Source: JAXLQL01 sp046331625 (GTDB lineage Bacteria; Acidobacteriota; Terriglobia; Bryobacterales; Bryobacteraceae). From it: 64,000 nt of DNA. The DNA is taken from assembly GCA_046331625.1 (NCBI GenBank), contig JAXLQL010000004.1, positions 372,001 through 436,000 on the forward strand. The letters are read 5' to 3'. Of the stretch, positions 1 to 8,036 are shown one piece after another; the first letter of the stretch is position 1, and the number at the start of each line of letters is the position of its first letter. The notes beneath the pieces were generated by a model. That model saw only the letters and a program-made list of their open reading frames with translations, was not told the origin of the DNA and did no database searches. The position numbers and the translations under genes were made by a program.

Positions 1-288
1 GCGGTCGCGATTGGGGCCGGATCCGCCGCCCTTGGCCATCCACTTCGAAAGGTCTTTGCCGTCGAACAACACGATGGCGTCGGAAGGCGGCATCCCCGGT
101 TTCGCTCCGGGAGTCACCATGGCCGGGCGCGGGCGATTGATGTCGTGGACCTTCCACTTTTGGCCCGGGATCACGGGGGTGTCGTCGTATCCCACCGGCG
201 ACGTGCGGTACTTCGGCTTGTTCGTCGCGGCGCTCTGCGCCATTGCCGCCACGCATGCCAGCGAGAGAAGGCCGATCAGGAGTTTCAT
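1..288 (-). CDS. DUF1080 (3-keto-disaccharide hydrolase-like) secreted protein, C-terminus off the window
   Basis: Reading from the ATG at 288 gives 96 residues with no stop before the window edge. It opens with a Sec signal peptide (MKLLIGLLSLACVAAMAQS) and then a Pro/Gly-rich linker. The block DAIVLFDGKDLSKW is the usual entry to the DUF1080 jelly-roll domain, a family of secreted enzymes acting on 3-keto-glycosides or related carbohydrates. Only the first dozen residues of the domain are visible, so the catalytic part cannot be judged. It is divergent from the membrane protein at 360. The family call rests on the FDGKDLSKW block and the typical preceding linker. Confidence 0.75.
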   Translation of the reverse strand, partial: MKLLIGLLSLACVAAMAQSAATNKPKYRTSPVGYDDTPVIPGQKWKVHDINRPRPAMVTPGAKPGMPPSDAIVLFDGKDLSKWMAKGGGSGPNRDR

Positions 289-359
289 AGCAAGAGCTTA
301 TCAGACAACGCCAGTCACCAGGTTCTTTGCGCCAGAAAGAGCTTGCTATTCTAGGAACC

Positions 360-971
360 ATGGGGTTACCCGAGCGCAAGCCGCACGATCCCGCGGAGGT
401 AGTGCCGATCCACGAGCACGCGCTCGACAATCTGCGTTTTATTCGCCAGACCATGGAGCGCGCGGGCTCCTTCACGGCGGTCCCGGGGTGGGGCGGTTTC
501 GTGATGGGGCTCATCGCGATCGCGGCCGGCTTGATCGCGCCGCGGCAGGCCACTCCGCAAGACTGGGTCTACTGCTGGATTGCGGCTGCTGCGGCGGCGC
601 TACTGGTCGGGTTGACCGGGATGGCTCGCAAAGCCCGGCGCGCAGGCGAGTCGCTTACCGCCGCTCCTGGGCGCAGGTTCGCGTTGAGCTTCGTTCCCGC
701 CATTGCCGCGGGGCTGCTGCTCACATGGAAGATCGGCAAGGCGCATCAGTGGGAGATTTTGCCTGGGCTGTGGCTGCTGCTCTACGGCGCCGCTGTGACT
801 TCGGGAGGCGTCTTCTCGATTCCCGTGGTGCCCAAGATGGGCGCGGGCTTTCTCGCCCTCGGAGCCGTGGCGCTGGTAGCGCCCCAGTGGAGCGATGCTC
901 TGCTGCTGGCCGGCTTCGGCGGACTGCATCTACTCTTCGGATTGATCATTGCAAGGAGGTACGGTGGCTAG
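360..971 (+). CDS. Multi-pass membrane protein coupled to a winged-helix regulator
   Basis: This encodes 203 residues from the ATG at 360, which has AGGAA just upstream; an in-frame ATG at 327 is also possible. The first 45 residues are soluble and charged (IHEHALDNLRFIRQTMERAG). Four to five hydrophobic segments follow, with Gly/Ala-rich helices (for example GGFVMGLIAIAAGLIA). No enzymatic motif is visible. Its stop codon overlaps the GTG start of the following regulator by 8 nt. This membrane protein/winged-helix pairing is common in acidobacteria and suggests that the two act together, but the function is unknown. Confidence 0.7.
   Translation: MGLPERKPHDPAEVVPIHEHALDNLRFIRQTMERAGSFTAVPGWGGFVMGLIAIAAGLIAPRQATPQDWVYCWIAAAAAALLVGLTGMARKARRAGESLTAAPGRRFALSFVPAIAAGLLLTWKIGKAHQWEILPGLWLLLYGAAVTSGGVFSIPVVPKMGAGFLALGAVALVAPQWSDALLLAGFGGLHLLFGLIIARRYGG
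953..960 (+). promoter_or_regulatory. Strong Shine-Dalgarno that sets the regulator start at 964
   Basis: AAGGAGGT lies 3 nt before the GTG at 964 and inside the last codons of the upstream membrane protein. It is the strongest ribosome-binding site in the region. It favours GTG 964 over the upstream in-frame ATG at 949, and implies translational coupling of the two genes. Confidence 0.6.
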
Positions 972-1320
972 AACATCGGCTTTGAAACACGCGGCTCCGG
1001 ATCCGCCGGAGCCAGCCAAACCCGTGGTCGCCAATCTCGACCGCCTCATTCACGAGCGCATCCGCCTCGGCGTGGTCAGCGCGCTTGCCGTCAACGAGTC
1101 GCTCACGTTCGGCGAGCTCAAGGAGCACTTGGCAGTGACGGACGGCAACCTGAGCGTGCATGCGCGTAAGCTCGAAGATGGCGGCTATATCCACTGCACC
1201 AAGTCGTTCGAAGGCCGGGTGCCGAAGACGGTGTACCGGTTGACGGCCTCGGGCCGGAAGGCATTGGAGAAGTATCTGGCACACATGGATGCGATCATCC
1301 ATGCCGCGCGGGGTAAGTAA
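964..1320 (+). CDS. Winged-helix (MarR/ArsR-like) transcriptional regulator
   Basis: The product is 118 residues from GTG 964. After a Pro-rich leader, residues from LDRLIHERIRLGVVSAL onward form a single winged helix. LTFGELKEHLAVTDGNLSVH is the helix-turn-helix and KLEDGGYIHCTKSFEGRVPKT the wing. This is the pattern of the small DNA-binding regulators (HTH_34 type) that accompany membrane proteins. No sensor domain is present. It overlaps the membrane protein gene by 8 nt, so both are translated from one message; it may autoregulate that operon (inference). Confidence 0.82.
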   Translation: MARTSALKHAAPDPPEPAKPVVANLDRLIHERIRLGVVSALAVNESLTFGELKEHLAVTDGNLSVHARKLEDGGYIHCTKSFEGRVPKTVYRLTASGRKALEKYLAHMDAIIHAARGK

Positions 1321-1393
1321 GTTCGCCAGAGGGTCCCACCGCTCGTGCAGCGTAGCGACTGGCCGCAAGGCGGCACGAAGCGGCCGGCAGCGG

Positions 1394-1426
1394 GCGACCC
1401 ACGGGACTTTAACCACACGCTGCAAG
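1394..1426 (+). repeat. Solo end of the inverted-repeat element found whole at 38211-38488
   Basis: These 33 bases match the right terminal repeat of the 38.2 kb element at 29 of 33 positions, including the core CCCACGGGACTTTA. No left end is recognisable in the 1320-1436 gap, so this is a decayed or partial copy lying between two convergent genes. Confidence 0.55.
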
Positions 1427-1436
1427 GGCTGGCCGG

Positions 1437-4076
1437 CTACTGCACGCGGAAATTGGTGACTCCTCCCTGCCCCGCCGCTGACGACCACGGCCCCCAGCCG
1501 GCGTCCGATCCGAACGTGCAGGTTTGTCCCGCTGGGCAGGCCCTCACGATCCCGGAGTAGACGCCGGTCAAAAAGGTCGAATTCGCCGGCAGCGGGACTT
1601 GCACCAGCAACCCTGGAGTTACTCCGCGAGCAGTGTGGATCCAGTAGCCCTGCTCGGCCACCAGATACTCGTAGAGCGTGGTTCCAGGGACGGGGGTCCA
1701 TCCGAGTTGGACGTTCCCCGCAGCCACCGTCAACGTAACTTCCTGCGACTGGTGCCGCGGCTGGACCATGGTCGGCGAGGCGATGCTCGTGCCCCTGACC
1801 AGGAATGGCGCGGGCGGGCCCGACACCACGTTCGCCGTCCCGATGTTCGCCTGCACCAGAGCGTCGTAGCGGCTGCCGCCTGCACGGAATTTCGCCGCCC
1901 AGAAGTTACTCGTGGTCAGCACGTCGAGCGCCGGAGCCTGCCGCGAGAAATCCTGGACATAGAGCCGGTAGACGGTATTCGAGCCATTGTCTCCGGCTAC
2001 GCGGTTCCACGAGAAGAACACGTCGGGACCATCCACCGTGGACCCACCCACCGGATTTCCGATCTGCGGCACGGCTGGATTCGCCCCCCCCGGATTCAGC
2101 GGCGTGGGCGAGCTATAAGGGCCGCACCCGTTCCCGTTGCATCCGGCCACGAACATACTCACCGCTCCCGGCGGCAACGTCACGCTTCCGTTGGTTTGAG
2201 TGGTGCGAAGTCCGGTGACGGTGAGCGCTCCGCCGCCGGGTCCGGAAGCCGGTTGCACTGCTTGCAGCGTGTAGAAGTCGGCGTTGGCGACCGTGTTCCA
2301 CGAACACGAGGCGACAGCGCCCCCGAGCGAACATCCCGGCGCGCCCGGAGCCGCCGTGGGGACCGCGGGCAGCGTCGCCTTGAACGTCACCGGATCAGAC
2401 CAGTCACCGCACGCCACCGTGCAGGCGCGCACCTGGAGCCGGTAGTTGGCGGAGCCGCGCATGGAGAAGACCGTGCTGGTGGGCGGCGGCGAGCCTCCCA
2501 CGGCCATCGCCAACTCCTGCGCGCCTCCCGCGGCCACGTCGGCGAGCTGAATCTCGTAGCTTCCGGCACCCGAGACAGAAGTCCAAGAAAATGTTTGGGT
2601 CGAAGTGGTGAACTCCTGCCCGGCGGCGGGCGCGGTGATGGTGGGTCTGAGGGAAGGTTTCGCCTGCGCGACGGCGAAATTCACCGAAGCAAAGCCGCCG
2701 CAGTGAGCATCGTCGAACCCGCCCGCGCAGGCGCGCACCTGGAACGTGTATGCGCCGTCGGGCAGGCTCACGAGAGTGGAAGTGGCGTTGGTCCCCAGAA
2801 CATTTCCTTGGAATACTGTTGCGGCGCTTCGCAGGATGCGCAAGTCGTAGCCGGCGGCTGCGGCGACGGCGCTCCATTGGAAGGTGACGCCGGCGACGCC
2901 GATGGTGAGGTTCGGTGTGGGCGCGACGATGGAAGGCACGCCCGACGGCGGCGCTCCTTCGATGCGGTAAATGGTGGAGGTGAGATATCCGGCCATGTAG
3001 AGTTCGCCGTCCTCGTCCTCCGCGAATGCCGAGACCGAGATGGAAGGGTTAGACAGCAACCGCTCGGTGAAGGCGCTGCCATTCCGGGAGATGCCCCAGT
3101 AGCGCCCGGTAATGTAGTCGCCGTAAACATAGGTTCCCACCAGGGCCGGATAACGGGATCCGCGATAAACGAATCCGCCGGTAACGGATCGGTCGCCGTC
3201 GGCGTGCGTATGTTCGAGCACGGGCGCCGTGAAGCCCGCCGAGTTACACGAACTGACCGAGGGCGGATAACAGGAGAGCCCCTCGCGCACGTTCCAACCG
3301 TAGTTGAGTCCGCCAGCGCCCGCCGGTTGGAAGTCCACTTCTTCGGCGCGATCCTGCCCCACGTCGCCGATCCACATGTCGCCGGTTTGCCGGTCGAAGG
3401 AGAAGCGCCACGGATTGCGCACTCCGAGCGCCCAGATCTCGGGCCGGTAGGCTGCATTGCCTACGAACGGGTTCGTAGGAGGCACCGCGTAAGGCGTGGC
3501 TCCGGACTCGGTGTCGATGCGGAGGATTTTTCCGAGCAGCGCTTGCTTGTTCTGCGCGTTGCCTTGCGGATCGCCGCCGCTGCCGCCGTCTCCGAGCCCG
3601 ATGTATAGGTAGCCGTCGGGTCCGAAGCGGAGTTGGCCGCCGTTGTGATTCTGGAAGGGCTGGGCCACGCGCAGAATCACCTGCTCGCTCGCCGGATCGG
3701 CGCCGTAGGAATTGACCGGCCACGAGTAGCGCGCCACGATGGTGTTCGCGCATGTGGTGTCGGTGTAGTTGACGTAGAAGTAGCGTTTGGAAGCGAACCC
3801 TGGGGGGAATGCCAAGCCGAGAAGTCCGCACTCGTTGAGGCCGAGAGTCTTCGAGGAGATGTCGAGAATCGGGGTGGGCTGGAGCAACGCGGCCGGGATC
3901 GAGTATTGGTAGATCTTCCCGGACTGGCTGACGAAGTAGAGGCGCTTGGAACCGTCGCCTGGGCTTTGGATGTCGACGGGCGCGGGTACGTTGACTGCGA
4001 TCGGAACGAAGCGGATTTCATCGGCGGCACAGGTGGCCCATCCGGCCAAAATCAGTAAACAGCATGATCGGTGCAT
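1437..4076 (-). CDS. Secreted PQQ-type glucose/sorbosone dehydrogenase-like propeller with fibronectin-like tail
   Basis: The 879-residue protein starts at ATG 4076, chosen because a signal peptide (MHRSCCLLILAGWATCAADE) follows; the frame stays open further upstream but without a leader. Residues from about 20 to 370 form a glucose/sorbosone dehydrogenase six-bladed propeller, with the characteristic NHNGGQLRFGPDGYLYIGLG and GDGGSGGDPQGNAQN blocks and later GVRNPWRFSFD and GGLNYGWNVREG. The C-terminal half carries several repeated Fn3-like segments (YDLRILRSAATVFQG, YEIQLADVAAGG, YTLQAVQPASG). Many members of this family bind PQQ and calcium and oxidise aldose sugars in the periplasm; others are only structural homologues, so substrate is unknown. 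It is monocistronic. Confidence 0.82.
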   Translation of the reverse strand: MHRSCCLLILAGWATCAADEIRFVPIAVNVPAPVDIQSPGDGSKRLYFVSQSGKIYQYSIPAALLQPTPILDISSKTLGLNECGLLGLAFPPGFASKRYFYVNYTDTTCANTIVARYSWPVNSYGADPASEQVILRVAQPFQNHNGGQLRFGPDGYLYIGLGDGGSGGDPQGNAQNKQALLGKILRIDTESGATPYAVPPTNPFVGNAAYRPEIWALGVRNPWRFSFDRQTGDMWIGDVGQDRAEEVDFQPAGAGGLNYGWNVREGLSCYPPSVSSCNSAGFTAPVLEHTHADGDRSVTGGFVYRGSRYPALVGTYVYGDYITGRYWGISRNGSAFTERLLSNPSISVSAFAEDEDGELYMAGYLTSTIYRIEGAPPSGVPSIVAPTPNLTIGVAGVTFQWSAVAAAAGYDLRILRSAATVFQGNVLGTNATSTLVSLPDGAYTFQVRACAGGFDDAHCGGFASVNFAVAQAKPSLRPTITAPAAGQEFTTSTQTFSWTSVSGAGSYEIQLADVAAGGAQELAMAVGGSPPPTSTVFSMRGSANYRLQVRACTVACGDWSDPVTFKATLPAVPTAAPGAPGCSLGGAVASCSWNTVANADFYTLQAVQPASGPGGGALTVTGLRTTQTNGSVTLPPGAVSMFVAGCNGNGCGPYSSPTPLNPGGANPAVPQIGNPVGGSTVDGPDVFFSWNRVAGDNGSNTVYRLYVQDFSRQAPALDVLTTSNFWAAKFRAGGSRYDALVQANIGTANVVSGPPAPFLVRGTSIASPTMVQPRHQSQEVTLTVAAGNVQLGWTPVPGTTLYEYLVAEQGYWIHTARGVTPGLLVQVPLPANSTFLTGVYSGIVRACPAGQTCTFGSDAGWGPWSSAAGQGGVTNFRVQ

Positions 4077-4294
4077 TGGCGCTCCTGAGCGAACCGTAGC
4101 ACGGCGGGTGGGCGGCGGACAACCGGAGGCGCACTGGATTGGCAGGGCTGCTACTGGGCGCCGTACTTTCAGCGGGCCTTCTCGCGGCGGTGATGGGTGC
4201 GGCAACCCTACGCGTCCTGGCATTGCAGGTCTCCTTTTTTCTTCTAATAGGTCAATGGTTCGCCACGCGCCAGATTTGGGACAGGGCGACGGCA

Positions 4295-4312
4295 GCGGGA
4301 CTGAAGTCCCGG
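4295..4312 (+). repeat. REP-like palindrome (single hairpin)
   Basis: GCGGGACTGAAGTCCCGG is a short perfect-stem hairpin of the same family as the copies at 6579, 12681, 44909, 44995 and 50468. It lies 13 nt beyond the stop of the next minus-strand gene and could act as a transcript end structure. Confidence 0.5.
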
Positions 4313-4325
4313 TTAGCTGAAGCCG

Positions 4326-6452
4326 TCAGAACCAATACGGCGTCTTAGCCGCCCACTCGCTCTTGGGCCATCGCGCGTGCAACGCGGTGAACGCGGCCTT
4401 CGACACGGCGCTGTTCCCGTCATCCGTACAGCCGTAGCGAGTAGCCCGCACGGCCAAGTGCAGTGCTTCGGGCGAGCGCGGGTCTTCGGGGTGCGCCTTG
4501 GCCCACTCGACCGCTTGGCGGCCCAGCCACGTGGGACCCGCTTCGAGGGCTTGCATCTTCGTCCACTCGGCGTCAAAGTCCTTGCGCTCGGCGGCCGTGA
4601 GGAACGGCGGAGGCATCGGCTGCGCTTTCGGATCGGCCTTGCACCACCAATTCTGGCGGAAATCGTCGATCTCTTGTAAGTTCTCTTCGTCGCGCGACGA
4701 CAGGCTGCCTTCCAACTGTGTGCGGAGTCCGGGTGAGCGCAAGAGTAAGTACGCAGCGGCGAATTTGCGCTCGGCGGGGTCCTTGGCTGCGCGATAGCGG
4801 TCCACGAGGGGACGCAACGCCGGCCGCCGCTCCGCCAGGGCCGCGCCGAGTTCGTTGGCTGCGTCATCGCGCCCGAGGATCACCGCGCGGGTGAATGCCG
4901 TCAGCAGCAAGCGCGTGGAGACCGCGGCGGGCAGGGTGCGCGATAGCGCCGCCGTGCGCAGGGAAGCGAACGGGAGCCCTGAGTTGAAGATGCGCATTGA
5001 GTCGATGTCGAGCATCGCGTCAGGGATCACCTTGTCGCCGATCTTGGTAGGCTCGCTCGATGACGACTCGTTTTCGAAAGCAACGGCCACGGGCTTGCGC
5101 GGGGCAAAGCGCAGGAACTCGTCGAGCGACTGCGCCAGGCGCATGCGCTGCGCTACAAACAAGTTGAACGCCGAAAGCGGAAGCCGCTGGATCACGGGGG
5201 CCTTCCGGTCGAGCTCGGCGCGCACCTCGGCTCGTTTGCCTTGCTCCTCAATGAGGCGCAGCCGGTGGTAGAGCGCGCTCGCATAGGCAGGCGAGGACTC
5301 GGGTGTCGACTCCGCGGCCGCGAGCAAGTCCGGCACGGATTTATCTTTCGCGGTGGCCGACTCGAGAGCCGCCACGAGCCACGGCACGGACTTCGACGCG
5401 CGCCATCGCGCCACGGCGTCATCATGCTTCTGGGATGCCATCCAAGAGATCCACGCTCCCATATCGTCACGAGGGACAACGTTGGCGCGCTCCCAAACAT
5501 AGTCGAAATCCACCAGATTCTGACGGAATTTCTCTCCATTCGAGGGTTTTCGTAAGTCGGCGCTGACGCGATCAATCACTTCCTGCGGGCGCAGGCGCAT
5601 GGCGACATAGGCGCGCATGTCGTCTGTGGGTTGGCGATAGGCTGACAGGCGCGAGTCGGCGGCGATCGTTTCGAGTTCGCCGAGCGCTTGTGCAAACTTG
5701 CCGCCGTCAGAGAGCGTGGTCTCGCGGATGAGGCATCGCGCGGCGAGATAGGGCGCGATCGTGGACCATTGCGATCCGCGATCGGCGGCGATCTTCCGAA
5801 AGCGCTGGTAGGCCTCCTGGAATCCCTCGCTATAGAAGTGCGCGGCGGCGATCTGGTATTCACGGTCGGCGCGGAGCACGGCGGGCAGCGCGGCATCGGG
5901 TTCGGCGGGGATGGTGCGGCCTTGGGAGCAGTTGGCGAAGACGGCGTCCTGCGCGTCCACCCAAGCCTTCACGCCCGCGTGCGCGGCGCCGAAAGTCTTG
6001 ACGCGCTCGTCGAGCGTGCGGCTCGCGTTGACGAAGGCGTCAGGGAGGCAGTTGTCGTAGCCCGAGTACTTCTTGTGGGCGCGGTAGGTGGCGATGGGCG
6101 GCGCGGTCTGCTTCACTACGGCGCCGCGGCTTTTGCGCCAGGTTTCCATTGCGGCCCAGATGTCTTGGGAAGGGCGGCCGGAGCCTTCGGGCCCTTTGAT
6201 TTCGTCGCGGGTGAGGGGGCTATCGGAGAGATAGCGGTAGGCGATCACTTGATAGCGGCGCCAGAAGGTGGGCCGGTGGACGCCGAGGCGGCCGTTGCTG
6301 TAGCCGGTGAAGTCGGGGGGAGTTTTCTCGAAGGAGAAGACGGCTTCGGGGAAGATGGGTCCACAACTGGGGGCTTCGGCGGGGGTGGCGGTGAGGGCGA
6401 GGAGGATTGCCGTGGGGAGGGTCCAGCGGATGTGGGAGATGCGGGGGTGCAT
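4326..6452 (-). CDS. Secreted helical-repeat (TPR-like) protein of unknown function
   Basis: This encodes 708 residues from ATG 6452, where a signal peptide begins (MHPRISHIRWTLPTAILLALTATPAEA). The frame stays open upstream only because the neighbouring tandem repeat lacks stops. The N-terminal region has a CGPIFPEAVFSFEKTPPDFTGY block, a YSGYDNCLPDAF block and a Cys pair. From about residue 190 the sequence becomes alternating amphipathic helices (REYQIAAAHFYSEGFQEAYQRF; SAYRQPTDDMRAYVAMRL) of TPR or Sel1-like character. No catalytic motif is recognisable. It may be a periplasmic scaffold or a surface protein; I do not recognise a named family. Confidence 0.65.
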   Translation of the reverse strand: MHPRISHIRWTLPTAILLALTATPAEAPSCGPIFPEAVFSFEKTPPDFTGYSNGRLGVHRPTFWRRYQVIAYRYLSDSPLTRDEIKGPEGSGRPSQDIWAAMETWRKSRGAVVKQTAPPIATYRAHKKYSGYDNCLPDAFVNASRTLDERVKTFGAAHAGVKAWVDAQDAVFANCSQGRTIPAEPDAALPAVLRADREYQIAAAHFYSEGFQEAYQRFRKIAADRGSQWSTIAPYLAARCLIRETTLSDGGKFAQALGELETIAADSRLSAYRQPTDDMRAYVAMRLRPQEVIDRVSADLRKPSNGEKFRQNLVDFDYVWERANVVPRDDMGAWISWMASQKHDDAVARWRASKSVPWLVAALESATAKDKSVPDLLAAAESTPESSPAYASALYHRLRLIEEQGKRAEVRAELDRKAPVIQRLPLSAFNLFVAQRMRLAQSLDEFLRFAPRKPVAVAFENESSSSEPTKIGDKVIPDAMLDIDSMRIFNSGLPFASLRTAALSRTLPAAVSTRLLLTAFTRAVILGRDDAANELGAALAERRPALRPLVDRYRAAKDPAERKFAAAYLLLRSPGLRTQLEGSLSSRDEENLQEIDDFRQNWWCKADPKAQPMPPPFLTAAERKDFDAEWTKMQALEAGPTWLGRQAVEWAKAHPEDPRSPEALHLAVRATRYGCTDDGNSAVSKAAFTALHARWPKSEWAAKTPYWF

Positions 6453-6471
6453 GATGCTTCTATCGGCAATT

Positions 6472-7887
6472 CTAGCGGCTTGGTTTGGGGGGCATGGTGC
6501 GGGAGCCGATAGCGGGACTGAAGCGTGTAGGGTGGGAGGCTGATTCAAGAGCCTGAAACTGGGTGCGCCGCTCGGACGGCGGGACTGGCAGTCCCGCTGC
6601 AGGCTGAACGCCTGCCCCACAATTTGAGCCGGCGCCTCGGGGGGGGAGTTCGTTTTGCAAATCTGGTTTTTCGGGTGGAAGGGTGGTTGGGGTTTGGGCT
6701 GGTACTGAGGGTTGCGGAGAGGCTGGGCAGGGATTGAGTTCGTTTTGCAAATTCGGATTTTCGGGTGGAAGGGTGGTGGGGATTTGGGCTGGTGCTGAGG
6801 GTTGCGGAGTGGCTGGGGAGGGATTGGGTTCGTTTTGCAAATCTGGTTTTCCGGATGGAAGGGTGGCTGGGGTTTGGGCTGGTGCTGAGGGTTGCGGAGT
6901 GGCTGGGGAGGGGATCGGGTTCGTTTTGCAAATTCGGATTTTCGGGTGGAAGGGTGGTTGGGATTTGGGCTGGTGCTGAGGGTTGCGGAGTGGCTGGGGA
7001 GGGATTGGGTTCGTTTTGCAAATCTGGTTTTCCGGATGGAAGGGTGGCTGGGGTTTGGGCTGGTGCTGAGGGTTGCGGAGTGGCTGGGGAGGGATTGGGT
7101 TCGTTTTGCAAATCTGGTTTTCCGGATGGAAGGGTGGCTGGGGTTTGGGCTGGTGCTGAGGGTTGCGGAGTGGCTGGGGAGGGATTGGGTTCGTTTTGCA
7201 AATCTGGTTTTCCGGATGGAAGGGTGGCTGGGGTTTGGGCTGGTGCTGAGGGTGCGGAGTGGCTGAGGAGAGATTGGGTTCGTTTTGCAAAATTGGTTTT
7301 CGGAGGGGATGGGTGGTTGGGATTTGGGCTGGTGATGCGGGTTGGGGAGTGGCTGGCGAGGGATTGGGTTCGTTTTGCAAAAGCGCCTTTTGGATTGGGG
7401 CGGGTTGCGGGGCGGGGAGTTCGTTTTGCAAATTGGCATTTTTGACTGGCTGGGCGGCGCGGTTGGATTGAAGCTCGAGGAGTTCGGCGAGGGTGCGGTG
7501 AAACTCGCGTGTGAGGCGGGCTTCCTGGCGGTCGAGGGCAGCGAGGGTGCGTGAATTGTCAGTAAGGTTGCGATACGCCAGGGCGGCTCCGGTGACGGAC
7601 TGGATTTCGCGGTCCAGCCCTTCGGTCTCGGCGGCCCAGGCGCGGCGGATTCGCCATTGGGCAGCGGCGATTTGTTCGACCAAGCGGGCCTCGGCGGCGC
7701 CGGCGGGTCGAAAGCGATCCATGTAAGTTTGGAGGTGGGCGAGCCAGGGGGCGGGGTCCTCGTGGGGGAGGACGACGGCGCGGGAGGTGAGTCCGTGTTT
7801 GCGGGCGTTTTGGGATGAGCGGGCTTTGCCGGCTGCGGTGCGGGGTCCGGTGGAGCTGCCGGGTTTGGCGGCGGATTTGGTGTTCAT
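6472..7887 (-). CDS. NARKHGL-type protein with a long Pro/Asn/Gln repeat tail
   Basis: The predicted 471-residue protein starts at ATG 7887. The first 150 residues are a compact helical domain (SSQNARKHGLTSRAVVL, then EARLVEQIAAAQWRIRRAWAAE and FHRTLAELLELQ). I have seen the NARKHGL start in proteins of acidobacteria and planctomycetes, usually of unknown function and sometimes followed by similar repeats. After residue about 150 the frame enters the 90-bp DNA repeat array and reads LQNEPN/ICKTNP units rich in Pro, Gln and Asn. Two one-base length changes in the array move the reading from one repeat frame to another and back. The tail is therefore likely to be DNA-repeat driven and may not be selected as protein. 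The N-terminal domain is the better supported part. Confidence 0.5.
   Translation of the reverse strand: MNTKSAAKPGSSTGPRTAAGKARSSQNARKHGLTSRAVVLPHEDPAPWLAHLQTYMDRFRPAGAAEARLVEQIAAAQWRIRRAWAAETEGLDREIQSVTGAALAYRNLTDNSRTLAALDRQEARLTREFHRTLAELLELQSNRAAQPVKNANLQNELPAPQPAPIQKALLQNEPNPSPATPQPASPAQIPTTHPLRKPILQNEPNLSSATPHPQHQPKPQPPFHPENQICKTNPIPPQPLRNPQHQPKPQPPFHPENQICKTNPIPPQPLRNPQHQPKPQPPFHPENQICKTNPIPPQPLRNPQHQPKSQPPFHPKIRICKTNPIPSPATPQPSAPAQTPATLPSGKPDLQNEPNPSPATPQPSAPAQIPTTLPPENPNLQNELNPCPASPQPSVPAQTPTTLPPEKPDLQNELPPRGAGSNCGAGVQPAAGLPVPPSERRTQFQALESASHPTRFSPAIGSRTMPPKPSR
6579..6621 (+). repeat. REP-like double palindrome
   Basis: A GCGGGACTGGCAGTCCCGC hairpin is followed by GCAGGC-TGAAC-GCCTGC and CCCACA. 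It matches in inverted form the double-hairpin copies at 44995 and 50468 and lies within the open 3' part of the minus-strand repeat gene. Confidence 0.6.
6640..7440 (+). repeat. 90-bp tandem repeat array, G-rich on the plus strand
   Basis: The core TTCGTTTTGCAAA begins at 6649, 6739, 6829, 6920, 7010, 7100, 7190, 7279, 7369 and 7420. Spacing is 90 bp except one 91, one 89 and a final 51. Each unit holds the palindrome TTTGCAAA and several G-tracts (GGG, GGGG, GGG, GGG within about 30 nt). Units in the middle are nearly identical, showing recent amplification. Several frames on both strands lack stops because the unit is a multiple of three. Confidence 0.9.
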
Positions 7888-8036
7888 GGGAAGAACGTGG
7901 CCTCCGGTTGTAAGGGTAGCGGGAGGCTGGATCCGCCACGCAAAATCGTTTCCGGCAAAGTATTGGGTGGGTTGGGGTTACGATTTTTCGCGGACATGGG
8001 ATCGGCTTGGCGGAGTTGGTGTAAGCTGGAAATCCG

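Noticed and set aside
1524..3608. Long plus-strand open frame
   Set aside because: It is antisense to the glucose/sorbosone dehydrogenase-like gene, Arg-rich and without any recognisable motif; GC-rich codons remove stops from the opposite strand.
4139..4348. Short plus-strand frame with hydrophobic residues
   Set aside because: No ribosome-binding site, runs into the opposing gene, and ends within a REP copy.
6640..7440. Regular repeats resembling a CRISPR array
   Set aside because: The units abut at 90 bp with near-identical sequence throughout; there are no unique spacers and no cas genes.
6765..7445. Plus-strand Gly/Trp/Phe repeat frame
   Set aside because: Stop-free only because the repeat unit is a multiple of three; no start signal and no homology.
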